64,000 nt of DNA from Flavobacterium sp. SLB02 (GCF_009664855.1 NZ_CP045928.1:4930331-4994330); one strand, 5' to 3'; positions 41,120 through 51,243 are shown, counted from the first letter of the stretch. Translations and numbers: made by a program. The notes: a model not told the origin generated them from the letters alone.

Positions 41120-43771
41120 ATGAAAAAACTATATTGCTATATCTTATTTTTTGCAACGCTGATTCTATTTGGACAGAATCAGGAAGATAAAATATACAAT
41201 GCAATTGATGTTTTTGTGGCGAATCCTTCCGCGAAAGCGTTACAAAATTTATCTACTCTTGAAACTAATTTTTGGAAAAACACTAAACCAAAAACCAAAG
41301 ATGAACTTCTTGCCATTGTAGTTTTAAATTGCAATAAAGCCTACTATGAAAACCAATTCGGGGAAACCGAAAAAGCGATTGCGAGTTATGAGAAAGCGTG
41401 GCAGATTTATCAAAAAAACAAACTTACCGATTACGACATCATCGAATTTTGTCTGAAACCTCTGGGCAATTTATATACTGTTTTGGGCGATTACGATAGC
41501 GCCGAAAATATAATCAAACAATACTTTTTTATTGTAAATACTTCTAAAAACTATCCTGACGCTCAAAAGCAAAAGTTTGCAGCAATTCTGAATTTATCGA
41601 ATGTGTATCAGAGTTCCGGTAAAATTTCTTTGGCAATCGAATTATTAGAAAATATTTTAAAAACAGAAAAATTATCGAATTCTCAGAAAGGGATTTTATT
41701 GAATAATTTAGGGAATAGTTATTGGCTAGGTTCAAAGCAAATCATATGGATTAAAAACGCACCTCACAATGCCGAAAAAGCATTTGAATCTTCCATACAA
41801 TGTCTCAAAAACGAAAAAGATCAATTGGAAACTTTATCCAATTCTTATCGAAATTTAGCTTCAATGAATCGCCAATGGCAACGATTTGAAATTGCTAATT
41901 CTTACATCGAAAAGGCTGAGAAACTATTTTTACAAACTACAAATCCACAACCCAGAAAATTGGCAAAATTGTATTATGAAAAAGCCTTACTGCTTTTTGA
42001 TGAACAAAAATATACTGAAAGCACAAAGGAAATTACGACCGTTTTTAAAGTTTTAATTCCTAGTTATAATTCAAAGAATACTCTCCCAAATCAAGATCAA
42101 TTGTATTCGGAAACGGTTTTAGTTGATGCACTCGATTTGCAGGCAGAAATTTTAAAAATAAATGAGCCTAAAAAAGCATTAAGAGCTTTTGAACTTTCTT
42201 TTTATATCGAAGATTTATTAATGAATAGTTTGGTTTACGAAAACTCAAAGATTCTGATGCAATTACGATCCCGAAATCGCGCTGAAAAATGTATTTCGAT
42301 TTATGATCAATTATTTAAAAAAGAAAATAAAATTCAATATCTGGAAGAAGCTTTTCAATTGGCCGAAAAAACGAAATCTGGAATATTAAAAAGCTACAGA
42401 TCGAATATTAAAAATGCTTCGACAGAAGAAAAACAGCTTTTACAAGAATTCCAAAATCTTAATAATGCCATTTTAAAAGAACAACAAAAAGGAAATTCAG
42501 CAAATATTTCGAAGATCAATCAATTCATTAAAAAGCAAAGCGAATTGATGATCTGGCTGAAAAAATTACAATCTCAAAATCCTGAATATCTTGCCAAAAA
42601 ATCCGATTTAAAAACATTGTTTTCAAAATTAGAAAATGACAAAGCCATAATGGTTTATTACTTAATGGGATATGACAGATTGTATTTTTTTATTTTACAA
42701 AACAACCGAATTAATCTCAATCATATTAATATTACCGATACTGCAATTCCGAAAATTGTACAATTTATCGATTATTTTAGCAATGCAAGTGCTATCACAA
42801 ATGATATTTCCGGATATAATCATTACGGAAAAATAGCTTATGATATGTTGAAAATACCTCAGAATACAATCTATAAAAACCTAATTATTGTTCCTGACGG
42901 AGTTTTAAATTTCCTTCCTTTCGAAGCTTTAATTACGCAAGAATCATCAACAACGAATTTTGCTAAAATGCATTATTTACTGAATGATTTTAGGATTGCT
43001 TATAATAATTCGGCTAGTAATTATCTGAATTCAAAACCGGTTTCAAAATCTAAAACAGTTTTAGGAATCTTTCCCATTTTCGAAAAAACGGCTTTTGAAT
43101 TGAGCTATTCGAAAAAAGAACTGGAATCTATACAAAGTAATTTTAAAGGAAAATATCTGGAAAATACAGAAGCGAGTTTTTCTAATTTTAAAAATAATGC
43201 CAATCAATATTCGATTTTGCATTTAAGCACACATGCTTCTTCGGGCGATGTTGAAACTCCGGCAAGCATCAAATTCTATGATCAGGAAATCTTATATTCT
43301 GAATTGTATAGCCTCAACATCGATCCGGATCTGGTTGTTTTAAGTGCCTGCGAAACCGGAATTGGTAAACTCTACAAAGCCGAAGGCGCAATGAGCGTGG
43401 CAAGAGGTTTTCAGTTTGCAGGGGCAAAAAATCTACTGTTCTCTTTATGGAAGGTGAACGATTATACCACATCGGTTTTTATGGCTGATTTTTATAAAAA
43501 CATTAAAAAAGATGTTCTGTATTTTGAGGCCAATACGAATGCAAAACTTGCTTTTTTACAGGATAAGTCAATGCCAAATGCAAAGAAATCGCCTTATTAC
43601 TGGAGTTCTTTTGTGTATTATGGTTCTATTTCAGAAGAAGAAAAATCGACAAATTATATCTTTTACATCATTAGTTTATTGACAGTAATTGGTTTATTTT
43701 TGGTTTTCAATCATTATCGAAAATGGAAAATCTTCACGAGGTTCTCAAAAAAGAGAAATACAAAAAAATAA
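41120..43771 (+). CDS. Membrane-anchored CHAT protease with TPR repeats
   Basis: 883 aa. Signal peptide (1-19), TPR helices at about 60-470, and a CHAT (caspase-like) domain at about 590-820. The catalytic dyad is intact: His705 in LHLSTHASSGD and Cys744 in VVLSACETGIG. A membrane helix at about 846-865 is followed by a basic tail, so the protease domain should face the periplasm. The retropepsin-like gene begins 49 bases before its stop. CHAT proteases cleave specific protein partners in several bacterial stress and immunity systems; the target here is unknown. Confidence 0.93.
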   Translation: MKKLYCYILFFATLILFGQNQEDKIYNAIDVFVANPSAKALQNLSTLETNFWKNTKPKTKDELLAIVVLNCNKAYYENQFGETEKAIASYEKAWQIYQKNKLTDYDIIEFCLKPLGNLYTVLGDYDSAENIIKQYFFIVNTSKNYPDAQKQKFAAILNLSNVYQSSGKISLAIELLENILKTEKLSNSQKGILLNNLGNSYWLGSKQIIWIKNAPHNAEKAFESSIQCLKNEKDQLETLSNSYRNLASMNRQWQRFEIANSYIEKAEKLFLQTTNPQPRKLAKLYYEKALLLFDEQKYTESTKEITTVFKVLIPSYNSKNTLPNQDQLYSETVLVDALDLQAEILKINEPKKALRAFELSFYIEDLLMNSLVYENSKILMQLRSRNRAEKCISIYDQLFKKENKIQYLEEAFQLAEKTKSGILKSYRSNIKNASTEEKQLLQEFQNLNNAILKEQQKGNSANISKINQFIKKQSELMIWLKKLQSQNPEYLAKKSDLKTLFSKLENDKAIMVYYLMGYDRLYFFILQNNRINLNHINITDTAIPKIVQFIDYFSNASAITNDISGYNHYGKIAYDMLKIPQNTIYKNLIIVPDGVLNFLPFEALITQESSTTNFAKMHYLLNDFRIAYNNSASNYLNSKPVSKSKTVLGIFPIFEKTAFELSYSKKELESIQSNFKGKYLENTEASFSNFKNNANQYSILHLSTHASSGDVETPASIKFYDQEILYSELYSLNIDPDLVVLSACETGIGKLYKAEGAMSVARGFQFAGAKNLLFSLWKVNDYTTSVFMADFYKNIKKDVLYFEANTNAKLAFLQDKSMPNAKKSPYYWSSFVYYGSISEEEKSTNYIFYIISLLTVIGLFLVFNHYRKWKIFTRFSKKRNTKK

Positions 43772-44160
43772 AATTCAAAGTTACCAAAACGCAACATCTT
43801 TTAATAAAAGCCAAAATCAATGGGGTTTCAGGAAATTTCATTTTAGATACCGGAGCTTCGAATTCCTGCGTAGGATTTGAAAGTATCGAACGTTTTGAAC
43901 TGAATGCAAAAAAATCGAAAACCAAAGCTTCAGGAGCTGGAGGAACTGGTATGAAAACACAGATTTCATCAAACAATAATTTACAATTGGGAAGCTGGAA
44001 AAATCAGGATTTCAACCTTGTCATTTTTGACCTATCGCATGTAAACGAAGCTTTAGAAGCCTACAAAGCAAAACCGGTTCACGGCATTATTGGCGCTGAT
44101 GTCTTATTGGAAGGAAAGGCAATTATAGATTATTATAATCATTATTTGTATTTGAAATAA
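43723..44160 (+). CDS. Retropepsin-like aspartic protease
   Basis: 145 aa, no signal peptide. FILDTGASNSCVGF at residues 39-52 holds the single catalytic motif (Asp42-Thr-Gly), and the C-terminal HGIIGADVLLEGKAIIDYYN is the second structural element seen in homodimeric retropepsin-like (DDI1/SpoIIGA-like) proteases. It overlaps the CHAT gene by 49 bases in another frame, so the two are translationally linked. Cytosolic location and the CHAT partner are unusual. Confidence 0.87.
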   Translation: MENLHEVLKKEKYKKIKFKVTKTQHLLIKAKINGVSGNFILDTGASNSCVGFESIERFELNAKKSKTKASGAGGTGMKTQISSNNNLQLGSWKNQDFNLVIFDLSHVNEALEAYKAKPVHGIIGADVLLEGKAIIDYYNHYLYLK

Positions 44161-44224
44161 GAAATTCCAATAGAGAAAATCCAAATTCCCAATTTCAATC
44201 TGACGTTATAATATAATCCATAAA

Positions 44225-44260
44225 AAAAATCCCAAACTCCTTTCGGAATTTGGGATTTTT
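44225..44260. terminator. Bidirectional terminator
   Basis: AAAAATCCCAAA and TTTGGGATTTTT form a 12-bp stem with an inner TCC/GGA extension. Lies between the convergent retropepsin and RND genes. Confidence 0.85.
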
Positions 44261-44279
44261 CAGTCTAAAATTAAATCAA

Positions 44280-47200
44280 TTAATGGGTATGTTTAGGATT
44301 AAAACCGTCTTCACTTAATTCTGTGTGCTCATAATCAGCAACCATTTCAGCTTCATAATCGATTTTTTCTCCTTTAGAGAATTTATGAATAATTTTCTCC
44401 ATGATGTTATAAATAACAGGAACTACAATCAGGGTTAAGAATAAAGAAGAAATTAATCCTCCGATAATTACCCAGGCCAATCCGTTTTTCCATTCAGCTC
44501 CTGCTCCAGATGCTAATGCAATTGGGAACATACCAAATACCATCGCAATTGTTGTCATCAGGATCGGACGTAAACGAGCGTGATTCGCCTGAATTAATGC
44601 CGTTCTGATTGATTCTCCTGCTGCTCTTCTTTGGTTGGTGTAATCGACAAGCATGATCGCATTCTTACACACCAGACCAATCAACATGATGATACCTAAA
44701 ATCGTAAAGATATTTAATGAGTTGTTTGTTAATGCCAGGGCTAACATCGCTCCGATAAAGGAAAGCGGGATAGCAAACAATACCACAAACGGGTGAACGA
44801 AACTGTCGTACAAACTCACCATTACTAAGTAAACCAAAATAATTGCGGCTAATAAAGCGATTCCTAAAGTACCAAATCCTTCAGATTGGTTCTCCTGGTC
44901 ACCTCCCCAGATATAGTTTACTCCGGCTGGTTTTTTAAGCTTATCTAATTTTGCCTGCCATTGTGTAACAATTGTTCCCGATGGTACCCCAACGTTTTGT
45001 CCTTTTACGGTTACAGAAGCTGATTTATCTCTACGCTCTAACTGGCTAGGTCCTGAACCTTCTGTAATATCTGCAAATTGAGACAATTTAATTTGTTGTC
45101 CTGCTGCATTAATAAATATCAAATTACTTACATCAGTAATACTTTTTCTGTCGAATGCATTGTATCGAATGTTGATATCGTATTCGTATTCTCCAGCTCT
45201 GTATTTACCATCTGTATTACCGCTAAATGCAGTTTGCATGGTTAAACCAACTGTTTGAAGTGTTAATCCTAAAGCAGCCATTTTATCACGGTCTACTTTT
45301 ACGTTGATCTCAGGGTTTCCGTCCTCAACAGTTAATTTAATCTCTGTTGTTCCAGGAATAGTACGTAATTCAGCTTCGGCTAATTTTGCAAATGCCATAG
45401 CACTTTCTGTAGACGGACCTGTTACAATTAATCCTAATGTTGCATCTTCGGCAGTACCTAAGATACCTACAGGAACTGTTTTTACTTTTGCTCCAACCAA
45501 TACTTTTTCAAGCTTACGTTTGATTTTTGCAGCGTAAACATTCGCATCATCCGTACGATCTTTTTGTTCGATCATTTTTACGTCGATCTCTGCTTTGTAT
45601 GCCGTAGCTTGCGATGCTCCAAAACCTTCTGAAGTTTGTCCTACAGTTGTAATTTGGCTATGAACGTATTCTTGTGCTTTTAAGTAAGCCTCAGCTTTTT
45701 GAGTCATGAAGTTCGTTTGTTCTAACGAAGCATCTTTTGGCATTTCGATCTGAACTAAGAACTCCCCACTATCAGATGATGCGAAAAACTCTCCTCCAAT
45801 GAATCCACCTCCCATTAATCCTATTGTAGATCCAAAGAACAAGATCAATACAACAGCAAGAGTTTTATAATAATGATCTAAACACCAGGTCAATAATTCA
45901 GAAACCCAGTTAGTGAAACGTGTTAAATAACTTTCGAAACCAAGAATAATTCTTCCAAATAAATTCTTTCCTTCAATATGCTCTAATTTACCATAACGAG
46001 ATGATAACCAAGGGATAATTGTAAACGAAGCTAAAAGTGATAGTAAAGTTGATATAATTACGGTAACACAAAATTGTGTAATGATATTAGATACCAATCC
46101 TGAACTCATCGCGATTGGTAAAAATACTACCACAATTACTAATGTAATTGAAGTTACAGTTCCACCAATTTCGGCAGTACCATCGTACGAAGCACGAATT
46201 CGGCTTTTACCCATTTCCATGTGCCTGTAGATATTTTCTAATACCACAATCGCATCATCGACCAGAATACCAACCACAAGAGATAATCCTAATAAACTCA
46301 TTAAGTTTAGGGTGTATCCCATTAAATAAATACCAATAAAGGTTGCAATCAACGATGCCGGAATAGAAACCATTACGATCAGCGAGTTTCTAATACTGTG
46401 CAGGAAGAACAACATTACGAAAGCTACCAGAACTACCGCAATTAATAAATCGTGTACTACAGAGTCTGCAGCTTCTAGAGTAAAAACAGTACTGTCTTTT
46501 GCAACTTCTAATTTTAGCTGGTTTACTTTATAATCTTTTTCAAGAATGGCAATCGTTTTTAATAATTGCTCACTTACCGCCACCGCATTCGCATCAGATT
46601 GTTTTACGATTTGTAAAACGATCGCACTTTTTTGATCTACACGTGATATTTTTTCAGCAATTTTTTGAGTATCCTGAACATCGGCAATATCACTTAAACG
46701 AACCTGAATTCCGTTTTGAGAAGAAACCACTAAGTTTCTTAATTCTCCAACACTTTTATATTTACCCGCTAAACGAATTAATATTTTTTGATCACGAGTC
46801 TGGATGTTTCCTGTTGGGAAATCTAAGTTCGAAGTCAAAATAGTTTGTTGTACCTGCGGAACAGACAATCCGTAACCCTGCATTTTTACAGCATCAAGAT
46901 TTACCTGAATTTCACGCTCTGAACCACCAATGATATTTACCTGGGCAACACCTTGTACACGAGATAAAATAGGAGCAATTTTTTTGTCAATTAAGTCATA
47001 AAATGCTGCTTCATCCATTTTTCCGTTGGCACCCAATGTCATAATTGGTAAATCACTCAGCGAGAACTTGGTTAGTGCCGGCGTTTTTACATCATCCGGT
47101 AAATCACTAATAATGGCGTTAATTTTACGCTGCGCATCATTCAAAGAAAAATCGACTTTTGCGTTTGATGTCAGTGTAATCGAAACAATAGACAAACTCT

Positions 47201-47456
47201 CGTATGACTTTGAGTCAATTTTCTTAACATTCTCTAAGGAGGCAATCGCATCCTCAATTTTCTTGGTCACGGTATTTTCTACCTCACTTGGAGAAGCTCC
47301 AGGATAAATAGTAGAAATTGTAATAACGTTTTGTTCAAATTTCGGGATCAGCTCGTAGCCTAATTGGCTGTAGCTGAACAATCCACCAAGAGTCAGAATT
47401 GTAAACAGTACAATTACCAACGACGGACGTTTTATGGATATTTCGGCTAATTTCAT
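44280..47456 (-). CDS. RND multidrug efflux permease (HAE1/AcrB type)
   Basis: 1058 aa, full length. Twelve membrane helices with two large periplasmic loops. Family signatures: start MKLAEISIKRPSLVIVLFTI, GILVDDAIVVLENIYRHMEM, and the helix-4 region with the proton-relay Asp pair. The C-terminus ends KHTH. Works with the adaptor and TolC encoded upstream, moving substrates from periplasm or inner membrane across the outer membrane. Last gene of the TetR operon; 91 bases separate it from the adaptor and contain a repeat. Confidence 0.96.
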   Translation of the reverse strand: MKLAEISIKRPSLVIVLFTILTLGGLFSYSQLGYELIPKFEQNVITISTIYPGASPSEVENTVTKKIEDAIASLENVKKIDSKSYESLSIVSITLTSNAKVDFSLNDAQRKINAIISDLPDDVKTPALTKFSLSDLPIMTLGANGKMDEAAFYDLIDKKIAPILSRVQGVAQVNIIGGSEREIQVNLDAVKMQGYGLSVPQVQQTILTSNLDFPTGNIQTRDQKILIRLAGKYKSVGELRNLVVSSQNGIQVRLSDIADVQDTQKIAEKISRVDQKSAIVLQIVKQSDANAVAVSEQLLKTIAILEKDYKVNQLKLEVAKDSTVFTLEAADSVVHDLLIAVVLVAFVMLFFLHSIRNSLIVMVSIPASLIATFIGIYLMGYTLNLMSLLGLSLVVGILVDDAIVVLENIYRHMEMGKSRIRASYDGTAEIGGTVTSITLVIVVVFLPIAMSSGLVSNIITQFCVTVIISTLLSLLASFTIIPWLSSRYGKLEHIEGKNLFGRIILGFESYLTRFTNWVSELLTWCLDHYYKTLAVVLILFFGSTIGLMGGGFIGGEFFASSDSGEFLVQIEMPKDASLEQTNFMTQKAEAYLKAQEYVHSQITTVGQTSEGFGASQATAYKAEIDVKMIEQKDRTDDANVYAAKIKRKLEKVLVGAKVKTVPVGILGTAEDATLGLIVTGPSTESAMAFAKLAEAELRTIPGTTEIKLTVEDGNPEINVKVDRDKMAALGLTLQTVGLTMQTAFSGNTDGKYRAGEYEYDINIRYNAFDRKSITDVSNLIFINAAGQQIKLSQFADITEGSGPSQLERRDKSASVTVKGQNVGVPSGTIVTQWQAKLDKLKKPAGVNYIWGGDQENQSEGFGTLGIALLAAIILVYLVMVSLYDSFVHPFVVLFAIPLSFIGAMLALALTNNSLNIFTILGIIMLIGLVCKNAIMLVDYTNQRRAAGESIRTALIQANHARLRPILMTTIAMVFGMFPIALASGAGAEWKNGLAWVIIGGLISSLFLTLIVVPVIYNIMEKIIHKFSKGEKIDYEAEMVADYEHTELSEDGFNPKHTH

Positions 47457-47469
47457 ATATTTTTTCTTT

Positions 47470-47541
47470 ACGCTTTAGGCTGTAGGCCGTAGGCTTTAAG
47501 CTTTGAAACAGCTTATAGCCTATAGCTTAAGGCTTATAGCC
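47470..47541. repeat. Hairpin repeat between adaptor and RND genes
   Basis: Runs of TTTAGGCTGTAGGCCGTAGG and CTTATAGCCTATAGCTTAAG, facing each other around GAAACAGC. Fits the dispersed repeats of this genome; it may modulate RND expression but this is unproven. Confidence 0.6.
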
Positions 47542-47547
47542 AAATAA

Positions 47548-48615
47548 TTATTTAATAATTTCTACAGTATTACCGTCTTGTAAGTTAATTTGACCTGTAA
47601 CAATTACAGTTTCTCCGTCAGATAATCCTTTGATAATTTCCACCTGATCTCCTAAAATTCTTCCTGCAGTTACTTTTCTTAATCTTGCAATACCTTTTTC
47701 AACTACAAAAATCTCGTTGCTGCTCACACTTCCTACGAAAGCATTTCTTGGTACAACCATAAGGTGTTGTTTTTGCTGGTTTGATGCAAAGTTTGCAGTT
47801 CCGTACATACCTGCTTTAAGGTCGTTGTTTATGTTATTTGTAATTTCGATTTCAACCGGAAAATTTAAAGACTCATCTGCTTTTGCAGCAATAAAAGTGA
47901 TTTTTCCAGAGAAAGTTTTGTCAGGATAAACACTTGCTGTTACATTAATTTGGTTTCCAACTTTTAAGCTTGCAACCTGATTTTCGTTTACTGTAACTAC
48001 TAATTTTAATTTAGAAACATTTACAATATCAAACAAAGCAGTTGCAGGCATTCCTGTTAAGATAGATCCCGGCTCAATGTATTTTTTGTTGATGAATCCG
48101 TTTATTGGAGCTTTTACTTTAGTATCTCCAACATTAATGTTAGCTTGTTTTAAGTTAGACTCAGCATTTGTTAAAGCTAATTTTGCCTGATCTAATTGTT
48201 GTTTTGTAACACCACCTGTTTTAAAAGCATTTTCGTAACGGCTGTAATCGGATTTTGCATTTTGGTAAACAGCCTGAGCTTGTTGCGCACTTACATTAAT
48301 TACATCACCTCTCATTGTCAATAAAGTTTGACCTACTCTTACATAATCTCCTTCTTTAGCCAAAACGCTAATTACTTTTCCTGATTTTTCCGCAGAGAAA
48401 GTCAATTGCTGAATGGGTTGAAAATTTCCGTTAGCCACAAAGTCTAATGAAACTTCTTCTGTTTTTACAGGAGCTACTTTTACTGAAACTGCAGCATTTT
48501 TTTCTGCTACGATATCTGTTTTTTCTTTATTCTCTTTCTTATTATTATTTAAGACATATCCAATCACACCCAGCGCTGCGATTATGATTACGATTGTTAA
48601 AATAGTTTTCTTCAT
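47548..48615 (-). CDS. RND efflux periplasmic adaptor subunit
   Basis: 355 aa. N-terminal membrane anchor (MKKTILTIVIIIAALGVIGY, no lipobox Cys), lipoyl domain halves at about 73-105 (AEKSGKVISVLAKEGDYVRV) and 180 (KVKAPINGFINKKYIEPGSI), an alpha hairpin between, and beta-barrel and membrane-proximal domains. MFP/AcrA-type, binds the RND permease and TolC. Nine bases after the TolC gene. Confidence 0.95.
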   Translation of the reverse strand: MKKTILTIVIIIAALGVIGYVLNNNKKENKEKTDIVAEKNAAVSVKVAPVKTEEVSLDFVANGNFQPIQQLTFSAEKSGKVISVLAKEGDYVRVGQTLLTMRGDVINVSAQQAQAVYQNAKSDYSRYENAFKTGGVTKQQLDQAKLALTNAESNLKQANINVGDTKVKAPINGFINKKYIEPGSILTGMPATALFDIVNVSKLKLVVTVNENQVASLKVGNQINVTASVYPDKTFSGKITFIAAKADESLNFPVEIEITNNINNDLKAGMYGTANFASNQQKQHLMVVPRNAFVGSVSSNEIFVVEKGIARLRKVTAGRILGDQVEIIKGLSDGETVIVTGQINLQDGNTVEIIK

Positions 48616-48624
48616 TTTGTTTAG

Positions 48625-49959
48625 TTATTTAATAAGAGTTTTAAGTTCGCCTTTTGATTTGATTAGTGCTACTTCGGCAATTTTGTAATTCAATACTGCT
48701 CTGGTATAATTATTTTGAGCTTCAAGTGATGCATTTTCAGCATCTAGCAAATCTGTTAATGATGCCAATCCCTGAAGGTAATTGTTTTTTGTGTTGCTTA
48801 AGATCTCAAGTGCCAAACGCATATTTTCTTTTTGATTATTGATAGTCACAAGATTATTATCAATTTGAGCCATTGCGTTTCTGTAATCTAAATCAAGCGA
48901 AAGTTTGGTATCTTTCATATCTTCCTGAAGCGATCTGATTTCCACATCAGCTTGTCTTACTTTTGCACGAGTTCCGAATCCTGTAAAAATTGGTACATGT
49001 AAATTCAATCCAATTGCAGAGAAATCTGACCAGTAAACGCCGTCCTTAGGTTTTGCAAACCAAGGCATTTCAGGTCCCTGTCCAATATAATTGTAACCGG
49101 CAGTTAAAGAAAGTGTTGGGTAATATCCTGCTTCAACAGCTTTTTTATTGTACACCAAAAGCTCTTCTTGTTTTTTCAAAAGCAAATATTCTGTTCTGTT
49201 TTCAACATTTGGCACTTCTGTTAATGCAGCAGGAACAACTTCAAATTCTTCTTTTGGAATCTCGATTTGAGCTTCAATAGGCATTCCCATATAAAACTTC
49301 AAAGCATTTTCCTGTAATGTAATTTGATTTTTTACTTGCTGACGTTCTGTATCAATGTTCGACATTTTTACTACGATACGATCTAAGTCAATTTTTTTAG
49401 CCAAACCGTTATCAAATTGTCCTTTTACAATGTCACGAACCTTAGTAGTATTAACATAACTGCTATCTAATAAAACCAATCTTTCGCGTTGTACGTAAAC
49501 AGAATAATAGTTATTAGCTACTCTTTCTATTACCTGCTCTTCTGTTAACTGATCGTTTATTTGATAAAACTCACGGGTAGATCTTGCAGCTCTTAATCCT
49601 GTAAAAACAGATTGATCAAATATTGTCTGAGTTAAAGAAAGTCCTGCAGTTGAAGTCCATTTTTGACCAAATGCTGCCTGAATTGTGGTTCCCGGTGCAC
49701 CAAATCCCGCACCATCAATTACTGTAGTCTGAATTACCGGATTGTATGTTAAATTTCCGTTGGCAGAAATTTGCGGTAACGCTCTTGATCGTACTTCCTG
49801 AATTTTGTACTCACTATTTTCAACCTGTAATTTTGCTTTTTTTGCATCGGCTTTGTTTTCAAGCGCGTATACAACAGCCTCTTTCAGGGTTAGTGTTTTG
49901 ACTTGTGCGTTGGCAGACAAGCCAATTGAACACAAAAATATAAGAATTATTCGTTTCAT
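48625..49959 (-). CDS. TolC-family outer membrane efflux protein
   Basis: 444 aa. Signal peptide (1-18), then two repeats of the outer membrane efflux protein family with long helical coiled-coil stretches (KEAVVYALENKADAKKAKLQ; NYLQGLASLTDLLDAENASL near the end). Forms a trimeric channel-tunnel. Ten bases downstream of tetR and nine upstream of the adaptor, so one transcript. Confidence 0.94.
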   Translation of the reverse strand: MKRIILIFLCSIGLSANAQVKTLTLKEAVVYALENKADAKKAKLQVENSEYKIQEVRSRALPQISANGNLTYNPVIQTTVIDGAGFGAPGTTIQAAFGQKWTSTAGLSLTQTIFDQSVFTGLRAARSTREFYQINDQLTEEQVIERVANNYYSVYVQRERLVLLDSSYVNTTKVRDIVKGQFDNGLAKKIDLDRIVVKMSNIDTERQQVKNQITLQENALKFYMGMPIEAQIEIPKEEFEVVPAALTEVPNVENRTEYLLLKKQEELLVYNKKAVEAGYYPTLSLTAGYNYIGQGPEMPWFAKPKDGVYWSDFSAIGLNLHVPIFTGFGTRAKVRQADVEIRSLQEDMKDTKLSLDLDYRNAMAQIDNNLVTINNQKENMRLALEILSNTKNNYLQGLASLTDLLDAENASLEAQNNYTRAVLNYKIAEVALIKSKGELKTLIK

Positions 49960-49969
49960 AGATTGATGA

Positions 49970-50581
49970 TTAAATAGTAATTTTTTTAAGTTGTTTTTCT
50001 AATTCCAGTATTCCTTTTTCAGTTGCCATAGCTCTTGTATGGTATTCTAATGCTTCTAATTCTATTTTTTGTGCTTCTCTTTCTGAAACTGTAGTGGCAT
50101 TTATATGAAAAATTAAGGTGTAATAAAATTTTACATACAAATCGATATTCAAATCCGGTCTGTATAAACCTTCGCTTATTCCTTTTAAGATATTATCCCT
50201 GAAATAATGATTACACTGATCGATTTCATGTGTCATTATATTTTGATAGATTTCAGGATAATGCTTTTTTAACTGATAAAGAGGAGAAGTATCGGTCGCA
50301 TTTTTAAACATGTCACGAAACATCTCTCTAATTTCAAAATTCTCATGAATGGCGTTATAATTTTTCGCAACGATAGTATCAATAACTTCATGTACTTGTT
50401 GATGAACTGTCGAGGTGCTTTCTTCGATCAGAACTTCTTTGTTACAAAAATATTTGTAAATCGTTTTTTTCGAAATACACATTTCGCCTGCAATATCGTC
50501 CATCGTAACACTCTTAAAACCAAGTTTTAAAAATAATTCACTTGCTTTTGATATAATTTTCTCTTTCATCTTAATTTTCAA
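49970..50581 (-). CDS. TetR-family transcriptional repressor of the efflux operon
   Basis: 203 aa. The N-terminal HTH reads KASELFLKLGFKSVTMDDIA, then GEMCISKKTIYKYFCNKEVL. The ligand domain is variable, as in the family. First gene of the tetR-tolC-adaptor-RND operon. An inverted repeat GGAAACT-N14-AGTTTCC at 50603-50630 lies over its promoter and also occurs twice at yceI. Two starts (M1 or M5) are possible; M5 is closer to the family. Confidence 0.92.
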   Translation of the reverse strand: MKIKMKEKIISKASELFLKLGFKSVTMDDIAGEMCISKKTIYKYFCNKEVLIEESTSTVHQQVHEVIDTIVAKNYNAIHENFEIREMFRDMFKNATDTSPLYQLKKHYPEIYQNIMTHEIDQCNHYFRDNILKGISEGLYRPDLNIDLYVKFYYTLIFHINATTVSEREAQKIELEALEYHTRAMATEKGILELEKQLKKITI

Positions 50582-50590
50582 ATTGTATCA

Positions 50591-50598
50591 CAAATATA
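50591..50598 (-). promoter_or_regulatory. -7 box of the tetR-efflux operon
   Basis: Minus-strand TATATTTG (TAnnTTTG). The operator begins four bases upstream of it, as it does at yceI. Confidence 0.65.
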
Positions 50599-50602
50599 AT
50601 TA

Positions 50603-50630
50603 GGAAACTAAAATCAGAAAAATAGTTTCC
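50603..50630. promoter_or_regulatory. Candidate TetR operator O1
   Basis: GGAAACT, 14 bases, AGTTTCC: a 28-bp inverted repeat that covers the -33 region of the tetR-efflux operon. Confidence 0.75.
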
Positions 50631-50676
50631 GTAATATTTGTAATAATTTTACATTAATTTATTCATTCTGTAAGAT

Positions 50677-51198
50677 TTATATACTGAATTCTAAATTTGC
50701 AATCAGTTTAATGTCTTTACCTAAAGCTAAACCTCCATTATGATTGAACGAATTATAATCTAAACCAAAATCCTGACGTTTGATATCTCCTTTAATTTCA
50801 AAAGCAACTTTTTTCTCGCCATTGTAAGTGTTAACGCCAATAAACTCAGCATCAAGCTCCACTACTCTGGTTACATCTTTTATGGTTAAATCTCCTTTAA
50901 AGAAATTGATGTTATTATTTACTTTTTGAAAAGAAGTCGATTTAAAACTAATGATAGGATGCTCATTTACATCAAAAAAATCCTGAAGTTGTAAATAGGT
51001 ATCGATTTGTTGAAAGCTATCCTTTTTGTTATTGATATCTAAAGAAAACTCAACCGATGCATCTTCAATTTCATTGTCTTCGATGTTCACATAACCATCA
51101 AATTTATTAGTCGTTCCTCCCATGTAAGCAATTATCGAATGTCTCATTTTGATTAAAACATCTGATTGGCTAGAATCTAAGGTCCATGTTGTTTTCAT
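50677..51198 (-). CDS. YceI-family protein, cytosolic form
   Basis: 173 aa, a lipocalin-like beta barrel that binds polyisoprenoids or similar lipids. Motifs: TTWTLDSSQSDVLIKMRHSI at the start, LQDFFDVNEHPIISFKSTSF, and the closing GLDYNSFNHNGGLALGKDIK. Unlike many YceI proteins it has no signal peptide. Its promoter carries the same inverted repeat as the efflux operon, so the TetR protein likely controls it too. Confidence 0.9.
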   Translation of the reverse strand: MKTTWTLDSSQSDVLIKMRHSIIAYMGGTTNKFDGYVNIEDNEIEDASVEFSLDINNKKDSFQQIDTYLQLQDFFDVNEHPIISFKSTSFQKVNNNINFFKGDLTIKDVTRVVELDAEFIGVNTYNGEKKVAFEIKGDIKRQDFGLDYNSFNHNGGLALGKDIKLIANLEFSI

Positions 51199-51243
51199 AA
51201 ATATTTGATTTTAGTGAATTTATAAATCATTAAAATTCCCAAC

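Noticed and set aside
46499..46843. 114-codon frame opposite the RND gene
   Set aside because: Antisense to a well-conserved permease; composition reflects the reversed codons.
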